A DNA stretch of 34,982 nt from Verrucomicrobiota bacterium (GTDB lineage Bacteria; Verrucomicrobiota; Verrucomicrobiia; Chthoniobacterales; UBA10450), in contig QHQE01000003.1 of NCBI GenBank assembly GCA_003219265.1, positions 1 to 34,982 on the forward strand, in the 5' to 3' direction. Made by a program: the position numbers and the translations under genes. The notes under the pieces are model-generated. The model was not told where the DNA came from and ran no database searches. It saw only the letters and a program-made list of their open reading frames with translations. How positions within the stretch are numbered: position 1 is the first letter of the stretch; every line of letters starts with the position of its first letter. Positions 17,575 to 26,480 of this stretch are shown here, in pieces.

Positions 17575-19578
17575 ATGAGTGGCTTCTTTGAGGAAGTGCA
17601 GCGACGAAAAGTTTATCGGGTGGCGGCAGCCTACATCATCGCGGCTGGATTTATCATCCAGATCGGCTCGGCCGTTTTCCCGGCGTGGGAATTGCCGAAT
17701 TGGACATTTCGCTTGGTCGTAGTGCTGCTGCTGATCGGGTTTCCGATTTCATTAATCCTGTCCTGGGCCTACGACGTCACGCCCCAGGGAATTCGCGCGA
17801 CCCCGACTCCGTCTGCACCCGGCGCGCACCGGCGACGCAACCTGATTATGCTTATCGCGACCGGCGTCGTAATTTCGGCGGCCGCGGGTTTTTTCCTGTT
17901 GCCGCGCGCCGCCGCACACAAGATCGACAAATCGATTGCGGTTCTGCCTTTTGAAAATCGGAGCGCTGAAAAAGAGAACGCGTTCTTCGCTGACGGGATT
18001 CAGGATGATATTCTCACGAACCTTTCCAAAATCGGTGACCTGAAAGTGATCTCGCGCACATCGGTCATGGCGTATCGCGGGCAAACGCCGAAAGTGCGTG
18101 AAATTGGGAAAACACTCGGCGTCTCGACAATTCTCGAAGGGAGTGTGCAGCGTGTCGGCAACCGTGTCCGGGTCAACGTCCAGCTGATCGACGCGACAAC
18201 CGACGAGCACATTTGGGCGAACGATTACGACCGCGAGTTGACCGACGTTTTCGCCATCCAAACTGATCTCGCACAAAAGATCGCGAGCGAATTGCAGGCG
18301 AAACTTTCGCCGACCGAAAAAGCGATGATGACGCGCAAGCCAACGGAAAACAACGAGGCTTACCTCGCGTTCGTGCAGGCTCACGATCTCTTCACGCGGC
18401 CGGACAAATTCCGCGCGGAAACCGAGAAAGCTGAGCAGCTTTTTGAGCAAGCGACCAAACTTGATCCGAATTTTGCTGGCGCCTTTGCCGGATTAGCCTG
18501 GGTGGAAGATTGGATGTATCACAGCTTCGACCCGACTCCCGCGCGAAAGGAAAAAGCGCGAGCGGCTGCAAACGAAGCGATTCGGTTGCAGCCGGACCTG
18601 CCTGAAGCCCATCTCGCCCTTGGTTTTTATCAGTACTATGGTGAACGCAATTATCAGGGGGCACTGAACGAATTTGCGATTGCGCAGAAAAGTTTGCCGA
18701 ACTGCGCCGATTGTTATATGGCGGTTGGGGCGATTGAGCGCCGCCAAGGCAAATGGGCTGAATCGACCGCCAATTTGGAAAAGGCGGCCGCGCTCAGCCC
18801 AAAGGATGCATTCCTTCTCATAAATCTCGCCGACAATTATCGCGCCAACAGAAATTTCGAAAAGGCGGACAAACTTTACGATCGTGCCATCGAAGCCGCA
18901 CCGAATTCGTTTGGTGCGCGTGCGCAGAAGGCCATGGTTGCTATCGAGCTAAAAGGAGATTTCAGCGTACTGGAAAAAGAGTTGCCGCTAATACCACCGG
19001 GAGTCGACCCGGAAGGTCTGGCTACGCTCGGCCGGGCAAAGGCCTTAATGCTGCAAAGAAAATTTACTGAGGCTCTCGCGGCTGTAAAACAATTGCCCCA
19101 GGATGTTTTTCACGACAGTACCGCTCCGATACCGAAAGGATTTCTCGAGGGAATGCTTTATACCTATTTGAACGATAAACAAAAAGCACACTCTGCTTTC
19201 GAGAGTGCACGCGGCGTTGCAGAGCAATCGCTCCGCGAAAGTCCGGATAGTCCAGACAGCGCCGCAAGGCATGGACTGTTGGGCCAGATTCTTGCCGGAC
19301 TCGGTCAGAAGGAAGCGGCCATCGCGGAGGGCAGACGGGCAGTGGAGCTTTTGCCTGAGTCTCGGGACGCTTTCGATGGACCAAGCGCCACGGTGCTGCT
19401 GGCGCAAATCTACGCGCAGACCGGCGAAGCAGAGCAGGCGTTGCAACTGCTCGATCATTCGCTCAACACGCCGAACGGAATCACCGTTCCAATTCTTAAG
19501 CTCGATCCAGTCTGGGACCCCCTGCGTAATGATCCGCGCTTTCAGGCTTTGGTCGATAAGTACGGGCGCGCAACGTGA
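17575..19578 (+). CDS. Membrane-anchored TolB-like/FlgO-type domain plus TPR protein (paralog 1)
   Basis: QRRKVYRVAAAYIIAAGFIIQ N-terminal TM block; KSIAVLPFENRSAEKENAFFADGIQDDILTNLSKI TolB-like domain; C-terminal TPRs. Confidence 0.88.
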   Translation: MSGFFEEVQRRKVYRVAAAYIIAAGFIIQIGSAVFPAWELPNWTFRLVVVLLLIGFPISLILSWAYDVTPQGIRATPTPSAPGAHRRRNLIMLIATGVVISAAAGFFLLPRAAAHKIDKSIAVLPFENRSAEKENAFFADGIQDDILTNLSKIGDLKVISRTSVMAYRGQTPKVREIGKTLGVSTILEGSVQRVGNRVRVNVQLIDATTDEHIWANDYDRELTDVFAIQTDLAQKIASELQAKLSPTEKAMMTRKPTENNEAYLAFVQAHDLFTRPDKFRAETEKAEQLFEQATKLDPNFAGAFAGLAWVEDWMYHSFDPTPARKEKARAAANEAIRLQPDLPEAHLALGFYQYYGERNYQGALNEFAIAQKSLPNCADCYMAVGAIERRQGKWAESTANLEKAAALSPKDAFLLINLADNYRANRNFEKADKLYDRAIEAAPNSFGARAQKAMVAIELKGDFSVLEKELPLIPPGVDPEGLATLGRAKALMLQRKFTEALAAVKQLPQDVFHDSTAPIPKGFLEGMLYTYLNDKQKAHSAFESARGVAEQSLRESPDSPDSAARHGLLGQILAGLGQKEAAIAEGRRAVELLPESRDAFDGPSATVLLAQIYAQTGEAEQALQLLDHSLNTPNGITVPILKLDPVWDPLRNDPRFQALVDKYGRAT

Positions 19579-21569
19579 ACACGTTTGTTGCCGAGCTGCA
19601 GCGGCGAAAAGTTTATCGGGTGGCGGCGGCCTACATCATCGCGGCTGGATTCATCATCCAGATCGGCTCGGCCGTTTTCCCGGCCTGGGAATTACCAAAC
19701 TGGACCTTCCGTTTGGTGGTCGTGTTTTTGCTGATCGGGTTTCCGATCTCGTTGATTCTGGCCTGGGCCTACGATGTTACCCCGCAAGGGATTCGGGCGA
19801 CGCCTGCGCCAGGAGCGCACCGGCGTCGCAATCTGATTACGCTCATCGCCATTGGCGTCATCGTCTCGGCCGTCGCGGGATTTTTCATCCTGCCGCACGC
19901 CCTGGCGCGCAAGATCGACAAGTCCATCGCCGTGATGCCGTTTGAAAATCTAAGCGAGGACAAAGAGAATGCGCATTTTGCCGACGGAATCCAGGACGAC
20001 ATCCTCACCAACCTCGCAAAAATCGGCGATCTGAAAGTCATCTCGCGTATTTCGGTGATGGCCTACCGTGGCGCGCCGCACGGCGCGCGCGAAGTCGGCA
20101 AGGCGCTCGGCGTTTCCACCATCCTCGAAGGAAGCGTCCGGCGCAGCGGCAATCGCGTCCGCGTCAATGTGCAACTCATCGACGCCGCGAACGACGAACA
20201 TATTTGGGCGAACAATTACGATCGCGATTTGAATGATGTTTTCGCCATTCAGACCGATCTGGCCAAGGAAATCGCTGGCGCGTTACAGGCGAAACTTTCG
20301 CCGAGTGAAAAGGCGCAGATCGAGCGCAAGCCGACGCAGAATGGCGAGGCTTATCTGGCTTTTGTCCAGGCGCATAATCTTGCCTGCGCTTTTGAGGATT
20401 TCGACAAACTGAAACAAGGCGAACAGCTTTACGCGCGCGCAATCGAGCTCGACCCGAAATTCGCGCTCGCCCTCGCGTGGTACTCGCAGTTGGAAAGCTG
20501 GATCCTACACACATTCGAGCGCACGCCGCAACGCCGCGAAAAAGCGCGCACTCTGGCCGAGCGCGCTCTTGAATTGCAGCCCGATTTGCCCGAGGCGCAT
20601 CTGGCCCTGGGATACTCATATTATTACGGCGATAACAACTACGACGCGGCGCTGAAAGAATTCGAAATTGCACAACGCGGATTGCCTAACGAATCGGACG
20701 CGTATCTCGCGATTGGCGCGATCCAGCGCCGGCAGGGCAAATGGGCGGAATCGACCGCCAATATCGAGAAGTCCGCCAGTTTAAATCCGAAAGACAGCTG
20801 GCCGCTGCAGAATCTCGCTGACAATTACCAGGTGCTGCGGAACTTTGATGCGGCCAACAAAACGATCGACCGCGGGCTTAATATGAATCCAAACGGCGTG
20901 GGACTTTGGGAGGCCAAGTCCAAGCTGGCCATCGCTGAGAAAGGCGATTTCAGCGTCGCAGAGAAAGCATTTGCGGCCGCGAAATCGATCCCGATGACCA
21001 ACGAGGAGAAACTTAGGATCGCCGGCGCGCGGGCGGACGTTTTTCTTTTGGAACGGAAATATCAAGAAGGATTGCGCGAAGCCGAAAGTCTGCCGGACGA
21101 TCTCTTCCACGAGTTCCAGCAGCACTTGAGTGGGAAATATTTTCTCATTGGCTTTGCGCGAAAGGCGCTTCAGGACGAAGCCGGCGCGCGAGCCGCCTTC
21201 CTGAAAGCAAAAGACCTCCTCGAAGCGCAACTGAAACAAAGCCCCGATGCGGCGGACATACATATTCAGCTCGCGAAAGTTCTGGCCTATCTCGGAGAAA
21301 AAGATGCCGCGCTGGCCGAAGCGCAGCGCGCCGCCGAATTGCTTCCGGAGAGCAAAGACGCCTTTGGCGGGCCGGAAATCACGGCCGGCGTGGCCGACGT
21401 TTATTGCATCGTGGGCGAAAACGGCCGGGCGATCGAGGTTCTGGATGGTTTGTTGAGTCGGCCGAGCGGTGTGACCGTGCCGCTTCTTAAACTTCGTCCG
21501 GCATGGGACCCGTTGCGAAACGATCCGCGCTTTCAAGCCTTGATCGACAAGTACGGTGCGAAAGTTTAG
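19575..21569 (+). CDS. Membrane-anchored TolB-like/FlgO-type domain plus TPR protein (paralog 2)
   Basis: Same architecture; GTG start overlaps the paralog 1 stop (GTGA). Confidence 0.88.
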   Translation: MNTFVAELQRRKVYRVAAAYIIAAGFIIQIGSAVFPAWELPNWTFRLVVVFLLIGFPISLILAWAYDVTPQGIRATPAPGAHRRRNLITLIAIGVIVSAVAGFFILPHALARKIDKSIAVMPFENLSEDKENAHFADGIQDDILTNLAKIGDLKVISRISVMAYRGAPHGAREVGKALGVSTILEGSVRRSGNRVRVNVQLIDAANDEHIWANNYDRDLNDVFAIQTDLAKEIAGALQAKLSPSEKAQIERKPTQNGEAYLAFVQAHNLACAFEDFDKLKQGEQLYARAIELDPKFALALAWYSQLESWILHTFERTPQRREKARTLAERALELQPDLPEAHLALGYSYYYGDNNYDAALKEFEIAQRGLPNESDAYLAIGAIQRRQGKWAESTANIEKSASLNPKDSWPLQNLADNYQVLRNFDAANKTIDRGLNMNPNGVGLWEAKSKLAIAEKGDFSVAEKAFAAAKSIPMTNEEKLRIAGARADVFLLERKYQEGLREAESLPDDLFHEFQQHLSGKYFLIGFARKALQDEAGARAAFLKAKDLLEAQLKQSPDAADIHIQLAKVLAYLGEKDAALAEAQRAAELLPESKDAFGGPEITAGVADVYCIVGENGRAIEVLDGLLSRPSGVTVPLLKLRPAWDPLRNDPRFQALIDKYGAKV

Positions 21570-22311
21570 CGCCGCATTCCTTCTTTTCCTTGTCGCGACA
21601 GCAGCGCGGGGCGAATGGATTGAGAAAAATTCGCGCGATGAAGATTTTGCCGATGCCCGGGTGCTATATCGGCATGTCGATCTTCAAGATTTAGACACCG
21701 GAAAAAGCGCGATTGTCGATCTTGCCATCTTTTCGGCGAAATCATGCAAACTGCGGATGATCGATAATGCGGAGGACGGGAACAATCTCATGAACGCGAT
21801 GCGATTGGCGAATTGTATCGCCGGCGTAAATGGCGGGTACTTTGATACAAATTTCGCGCCGCTCGGTCTGCGCGTCGTCGATGGGAAAACGACATCGCGA
21901 TTGAGCCGTGGCCATTTGATGAGTGGCGTGCTCGCGTCAAACGGCTCCGTGCAAATTTTACGGCTCGCGGAATTCTCCCGCTCAAAGAAATGGAGCGCGG
22001 CCGTCGAGTGCGGTCCGTTCCTTGTCGATCTTGCGCGGCCGGTTCGCGGCTTAGAAGCGACGCGCTCGGCTCGCCGGACCATTGCCGCGGTCGGTTCCGG
22101 TGATCGCGCCGCCCTCGGATATTGTCCCGGCGCAACGCTGGCCGATCTGGGAAAAATTCTGGCGACGCCGCTTGGCGATTTCAAAATTCAGCGCGCACTC
22201 AATCTCGACGGCGGCTCATCGAGCGCATTCTATTTCAAAGGCGAGCGCGGCCTGTTTTTGTATCCCGAAGAAAAGACAGTGCGCGACTTTGTCGGAATCG
22301 TTTCTAAATAG
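21556..22311 (+). CDS. Phosphodiester glycosidase (NAGPA-like) family protein
   Basis: Signal peptide; CIAGVNGGYFDTNFAPLGLRVVDGK and ALNLDGGSSSAFYF are typical of the family. Confidence 0.87.
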   Translation: MRKFSAAFLLFLVATAARGEWIEKNSRDEDFADARVLYRHVDLQDLDTGKSAIVDLAIFSAKSCKLRMIDNAEDGNNLMNAMRLANCIAGVNGGYFDTNFAPLGLRVVDGKTTSRLSRGHLMSGVLASNGSVQILRLAEFSRSKKWSAAVECGPFLVDLARPVRGLEATRSARRTIAAVGSGDRAALGYCPGATLADLGKILATPLGDFKIQRALNLDGGSSSAFYFKGERGLFLYPEEKTVRDFVGIVSK

Positions 22312-22313
22312 GT

Positions 22314-23078
22314 ATGCGCGCATTCGGCGGTTTCAAATTAGGCGATCGATTTTTTTATGGTGAGGTGCGCGGGGACGAGGTGCACGCCTTGGCGCGGCCG
22401 TACTGGATCGACATCGACCCGACGGGCGAAGTGCTGAAGCTTGCAGAGGTACATGTTGATCTTCCGGTTGCGCCATCGAAGCTGATCGCGGTCGGCCTCA
22501 ACTACGCCGATCACATTGCGGAAATGAAACGCACGCCGCTCGGCACACCGCTGATTTGGTTCAAAGCGCCCAGCTCACTTTTGCCGCATAACGGCGCAAT
22601 TGAGGTCGCATTTCCCGAGCACCAAACCGATTTCGAACTGGAACTGGTGATCGTGGTCGGTGCAACGGCGAAAAATGTGACGGCGGAACGCGCACTCAAT
22701 CACGTCTGCGGTCACACCATCGGCTTGGACATCAGCGATCGCGTTCTGCAAAAAGCGGAAAAGCAATTTGGCCGTTGCAAATCGTTCGACACCTACACGC
22801 CGGTGGGGCCGTTTGTATATGCCGATGTCGATGTTAGCGATCTCGCCATCGAGCTCCGGCAAAATGGTGAAATCAAACAGCGCGCACGCACCAGCCAGAT
22901 GATTTATTCCGTGGCACAACTCGTCTCCTTTGCCAGCCAGGCAATGACGCTTGTGCCTGGTGATTTGATTTTGACCGGGACGCCCTCGGGCGTGGGACCA
23001 ATCTGCGCGGGCGATCGGCTTGAGGCAAAGATCGACAATTGGCCGCCATTGCGAATCAGCGTCGTAAACGCGCGCTGA
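22314..23078 (+). CDS. Fumarylacetoacetate hydrolase family protein
   Basis: KLIAVGLNYADHIAEM, FELELVIVVGATAKNV, LVPGDLILTGTPSGVGP. Confidence 0.93.
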   Translation: MRAFGGFKLGDRFFYGEVRGDEVHALARPYWIDIDPTGEVLKLAEVHVDLPVAPSKLIAVGLNYADHIAEMKRTPLGTPLIWFKAPSSLLPHNGAIEVAFPEHQTDFELELVIVVGATAKNVTAERALNHVCGHTIGLDISDRVLQKAEKQFGRCKSFDTYTPVGPFVYADVDVSDLAIELRQNGEIKQRARTSQMIYSVAQLVSFASQAMTLVPGDLILTGTPSGVGPICAGDRLEAKIDNWPPLRISVVNAR

Positions 23079-23153
23079 TTAAATCCGTTGTCGATGCAGG
23101 ATCGACGGTTCCTGCGCGTATTGATAAGCTTGCCTTACATCCCGCAGGCGCAG

Positions 23154-23167
23154 ATAATTCGAATTAT
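23154..23167. promoter_or_regulatory. Perfect 14-bp palindrome ATAATTCGAATTAT upstream of exbB
   Basis: Read directly; lies in the AT-rich 23079-23292 intergenic region. Confidence 0.45.
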
Positions 23168-23292
23168 TAATTACGCGAAGTGTCGAATCAAATAAGATGA
23201 AAAGTTTTTGCTCGACTCGGGCCAGTCCTTTTGGGATAAAAGAGCCGGAAAAGAACTGTCACCGAAACCGAGCCGGTAACTGAACCTAAACT

Positions 23293-24252
23293 ATGAAAAC
23301 ATTACTTACTGCCTGTCTGTTCTCTCTTGCGCTTGCGCTCACTTCATTCGCGCAATCTCCTCCCCCCGCGCCGCCACAAACATCTCCGCCTGGAGCTCCT
23401 GCTCCAGCCGTGAGTCCGGGTGCTCTGGCGAACCCTGCTGCGCCGCCGCAGTTGCCCACTGCGGCCACATCTCCAGCGGGACCTGCCGTGCCAGCATCTC
23501 CGGGACTGGCCACTTCGCCAACTGCTACGGTAACTGCGACGTTAAGCGCATCGCCGGGCGAAGCTCAGACCAAACCAAGCGGGCTCGGCTCCAACTTTTT
23601 GATCGACAATTTTCGCAAGGGCGGCCCCATCATGTGGCCGATTCTCATCGTGTCGATCGTCGGCCTCACCGTGGTGATCGAGCGAATTTTTTGGTGGGGC
23701 GGCCGCTGGTTTCGACGCGATCCGAAACGGATCGAAAAGGTGTTCACCGCGATTGAAAGCGGCGACTTGGCCGAAGCGTCCAGGCTTTCCCGCGGATCGC
23801 GCGATCCGGTCTTGCGCATGATGTGGAACGGTCTCAATCATCAGCACGCTTCGCTGCAAGGCGCGTTGCAAGTCGCCGCCGGCATCGAGATCAAGCGCGC
23901 GGGCCGGTTTCTCGTGGTCATGGACACGCTGGTCACGCTCGCACCGTTACTCGGTCTATTGGGCACGATCACCGGTCTGATTCGTTCATTCAGCTTCCTC
24001 GGCAACGAAGAACTCGCGGTCCAAGCCGTCACCGGCGGTATCGCTGAAGCGCTTATCGCCACGGCGTGCGGTCTCGGCATTGCGATCTTCGCCTTGATTC
24101 CGTTTAACTTTTTCACTTCTCGCGTGTCGAACTTAGAGTTCGAACTGCAGACGGCAGCCACGAACTTAGAAGTGATGTTAGGAGCACAAAGCGCGGCGCG
24201 CGAGATGGAGATCGGGGCACCTCAAGCTTCTGGGAAAGGCGCGTCGATCTAA
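23293..24252 (+). CDS. exbB: MotA/TolQ/ExbB proton channel protein with Pro/Ala-rich N-terminal extension
   Basis: GPIMWPILIVSIVGLTVVIERIFW, LAPLLGLLGTITGLIRSF, GIAEALIATACGLGIAIFALIPFNFF. Confidence 0.9.
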   Translation: MKTLLTACLFSLALALTSFAQSPPPAPPQTSPPGAPAPAVSPGALANPAAPPQLPTAATSPAGPAVPASPGLATSPTATVTATLSASPGEAQTKPSGLGSNFLIDNFRKGGPIMWPILIVSIVGLTVVIERIFWWGGRWFRRDPKRIEKVFTAIESGDLAEASRLSRGSRDPVLRMMWNGLNHQHASLQGALQVAAGIEIKRAGRFLVVMDTLVTLAPLLGLLGTITGLIRSFSFLGNEELAVQAVTGGIAEALIATACGLGIAIFALIPFNFFTSRVSNLEFELQTAATNLEVMLGAQSAAREMEIGAPQASGKGASI

Positions 24253-24261
24253 AGGTATCCA

Positions 24262-24699
24262 ATGTACGTAAGCTCACCAATTCCCCACAAGAAAGCGCGG
24301 ATCGAGATCATCCCGTTGATCGATATCATGTTCTTTCTGCTCGCCAGTTTCATGATGGTGAGCTTGAGCCAGGTGCACATGAAAGGCATCAAAGTGAACC
24401 TGCCCACGGGCGTGTCGGGCCAGACGCAATCAAAGCGCGATTACATCAGCGTGTCGGTCGATAAAGACGGCCATTACTTCTTCGACAAGAACGAAGTCAC
24501 AGACTCTGATCTGCAAGAGCGCTTGGTAAAGGTGCATGCATCGTCACCTGAAGCGAAAGTGTTTCTGCGCGGTGATCGCGACACGGCTCACCTAAACGTT
24601 AGCCATTTGCTTGATATGCTCCGCGCGGCGGGATTCTACAAAATCTCGTTTGAAATTAAGAGCGAGGCGCTCAAGGCAGTCCCAGGGCCCCGGGGGTAA
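24262..24699 (+). CDS. exbD: ExbD/TolR biopolymer transport protein (copy 1)
   Basis: ARIEIIPLIDIMFFLLASFMMVSL; ExbD TM with conserved Asp. Confidence 0.9.
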   Translation: MYVSSPIPHKKARIEIIPLIDIMFFLLASFMMVSLSQVHMKGIKVNLPTGVSGQTQSKRDYISVSVDKDGHYFFDKNEVTDSDLQERLVKVHASSPEAKVFLRGDRDTAHLNVSHLLDMLRAAGFYKISFEIKSEALKAVPGPRG

Positions 24700-24708
24700 T
24701 TTTTTGAT

Positions 24709-25314
24709 ATGGCCACAACGCCGATAAAACCGTTACTTTACCAGCCAGCCCCGCGTTGGCATTTGTGGACGGCTCTGGGTGGTGCAGTGGCAATTCACCT
24801 CACCGCGGTTGCACTTGCTCAAAAGCGCGAGGCACTGGTAGATATTCCTCCTAATACACAAACGACCATCGTCGAGGCGACATTGGCGCCACCTGAGGCC
24901 ACTCCGCCGCCAGAAGATATTCCAATACCAGCACCTCCACCGCCTCCAGAAATTAAGCCGGAGTTTGTCGAAGAAAGAACACCTCCACCGCGACAACCAA
25001 CGGCGCAAAAATTCACGCCGATCAAAAGCTCCGAGATGTCGATGTCCCGAGCGAAAGCCCTCGCCATATACGCGCCGCGCCCCCAGTACCCCTATGAGGC
25101 GCGTTCGCGGCGCATTACGGGCAGTGGAGTTTGCGTGGCGGATGTCGACCCAGGTAGTGGCAACGTAACCAGCGCGACCATGGCGCAAAGCATCGGCAAT
25201 CCGATATTGGATAACGCTGCAGTGAGCACCTTCCGGCAGTGGCGATTCAGACCTGGGACAGTTTCAAAGGTCAGAATTCCCATTACCTTCACCATGACGG
25301 GCGCCTCGTATTAG
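24709..25314 (+). CDS. tonB: Energy transducer TonB
   Basis: Single N-terminal TM, Pro-rich PPPEDIPIPAPPPPPEIKPEF, C-terminal YAPRPQYPYEARSRRITGSGVCVADVDPGSG...FRQWRFRPG. Confidence 0.9.
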   Translation: MATTPIKPLLYQPAPRWHLWTALGGAVAIHLTAVALAQKREALVDIPPNTQTTIVEATLAPPEATPPPEDIPIPAPPPPPEIKPEFVEERTPPPRQPTAQKFTPIKSSEMSMSRAKALAIYAPRPQYPYEARSRRITGSGVCVADVDPGSGNVTSATMAQSIGNPILDNAAVSTFRQWRFRPGTVSKVRIPITFTMTGASY

Positions 25315-25333
25315 ATTCTACCAAATCCAGGCT

Positions 25334-25798
25334 ATGAGACTATCTTCGCCAGTTCCGCATAAACGAGCGCGCATCGAGATCATTCCATTGATCGACATCA
25401 TGTTCTTTCTGCTTGCCAGCTTTATGATGGTGAGCTTGAGCCAGGCGCACATGAAAGGTATTCGCGTTAATTTGCCGGCCGCAGTGGGGCCTCCGCCAAG
25501 CCAGGTGAAGGACTTTGTCTCAATAAAGGTGCTGGAAGCAAACGCCGTCTTTTTCGATAACGAGTACGTAGCAGATGACCAAGTCCTGCCGCGCCTTTAT
25601 CAACTCCATCAGGCGAATCCGGACATCAAAATCTCGATCAGCGCAGCCCCGATGGCCATGTACGGCGATGTCATTGCGGTCCTCGACAAAGTTCGGTCGG
25701 TCGGAATCACAAAAGTTGGGTATCAGATCAGAGCAGCTTCTGGCCCCGGCGCGCCAGCGCCTCCCGGCGCTCCACCACCGCCCCCGCCGAAGCCTTAA
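25334..25798 (+). CDS. exbD: ExbD/TolR biopolymer transport protein (copy 2)
   Basis: Near-identical N-terminus to copy 1 (ARIEIIPLIDIMFFLLASFMMVSLSQ), diverged periplasmic part, Pro-rich tail. Confidence 0.9.
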   Translation: MRLSSPVPHKRARIEIIPLIDIMFFLLASFMMVSLSQAHMKGIRVNLPAAVGPPPSQVKDFVSIKVLEANAVFFDNEYVADDQVLPRLYQLHQANPDIKISISAAPMAMYGDVIAVLDKVRSVGITKVGYQIRAASGPGAPAPPGAPPPPPPKP

Positions 25799-26415
25799 TC
25801 GCTCGGCTTAAGAGCTGCAAGTTTAGCGGCAAGGGCACGAATTGCTTCCGCCCGGTGACTGATCCTGTTCTTCACTTCCGCAGGCAACTCAGCAAAAGTC
25901 TGTTCGAATCCATTCGGAACGAAAATTGGATCGTAACCGAATCCACGGGAGCCGCGCGGAAGATCGACAATCGATCCTTTGACAATTCCTTCGAATTTGC
26001 CGAGTAAATTGCCTTCGTGCGCGAGTGCAATTACGCAACGAAAGCGCGCCGATCGCTGATCGAGCGGCACATTTCTGCGCGCAAGCTCGCTAAGTAGCTT
26101 ATCGATGTTCTCTTTGTCGCTGGCGTGTTCGCCGGCGTAACGCGCGGAAAAAATTCCCGGCGCACCGCCCAGCGCATCGACCTCGAGACCGGAATCGTCC
26201 GCGACGATCAGCAGATGTCGATCTTGTACTCGTCGATCTTGCGAGGCGGCCACTGCTTTAAGGATCGCGTTCTCTTCAAATGTTCGACCGCTTTCTTTCG
26301 GAATTGCCATTTCGTCAAAAAAGCTGAGATCGTACACATCGAAATCTTTGCCGAGCAACTCGCGAAACTCGCGCGTCTTATTTGCATTGCCGGCGGCCAG
26401 GAGGAGCGGTTGCAT
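25795..26415 (-). CDS. rdgB: XTP/dITP diphosphatase (RdgB/HAM1)
   Basis: LLLAAGNANKTREFRELL, IVADDSGLEVDALGGAPGIFSARYAGEHASD, GSRGFGYDPIFVPNG. Confidence 0.95.
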   Translation of the reverse strand: MQPLLLAAGNANKTREFRELLGKDFDVYDLSFFDEMAIPKESGRTFEENAILKAVAASQDRRVQDRHLLIVADDSGLEVDALGGAPGIFSARYAGEHASDKENIDKLLSELARRNVPLDQRSARFRCVIALAHEGNLLGKFEGIVKGSIVDLPRGSRGFGYDPIFVPNGFEQTFAELPAEVKNRISHRAEAIRALAAKLAALKPSD

Positions 26416-26446
26416 TGGAACAAACTCTAAACGTGCGAATTTCTTT

Positions 26447-26470
26447 TTCCTGATTTCCTGCTTTCCTGAT
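26447..26470. repeat. Octamer tandem TTCCTGAT TTCCTGCT TTCCTGAT
   Basis: Read directly in the rdgB-leuS intergenic region. Confidence 0.8.
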
Positions 26471-26480
26471 TCGTTATTTT

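Noticed and set aside
17575-21569. Tandem TolB/TPR genes as an assembly duplication artefact
   Set aside because: Nucleotide and protein sequences diverge strongly in the TPR middle, so this is a real paralogous pair.
25903-25922. GTTCGAATCC resembling a tRNA T-arm
   Set aside because: It lies within rdgB coding sequence and no acceptor/anticodon arms could be assembled around it.
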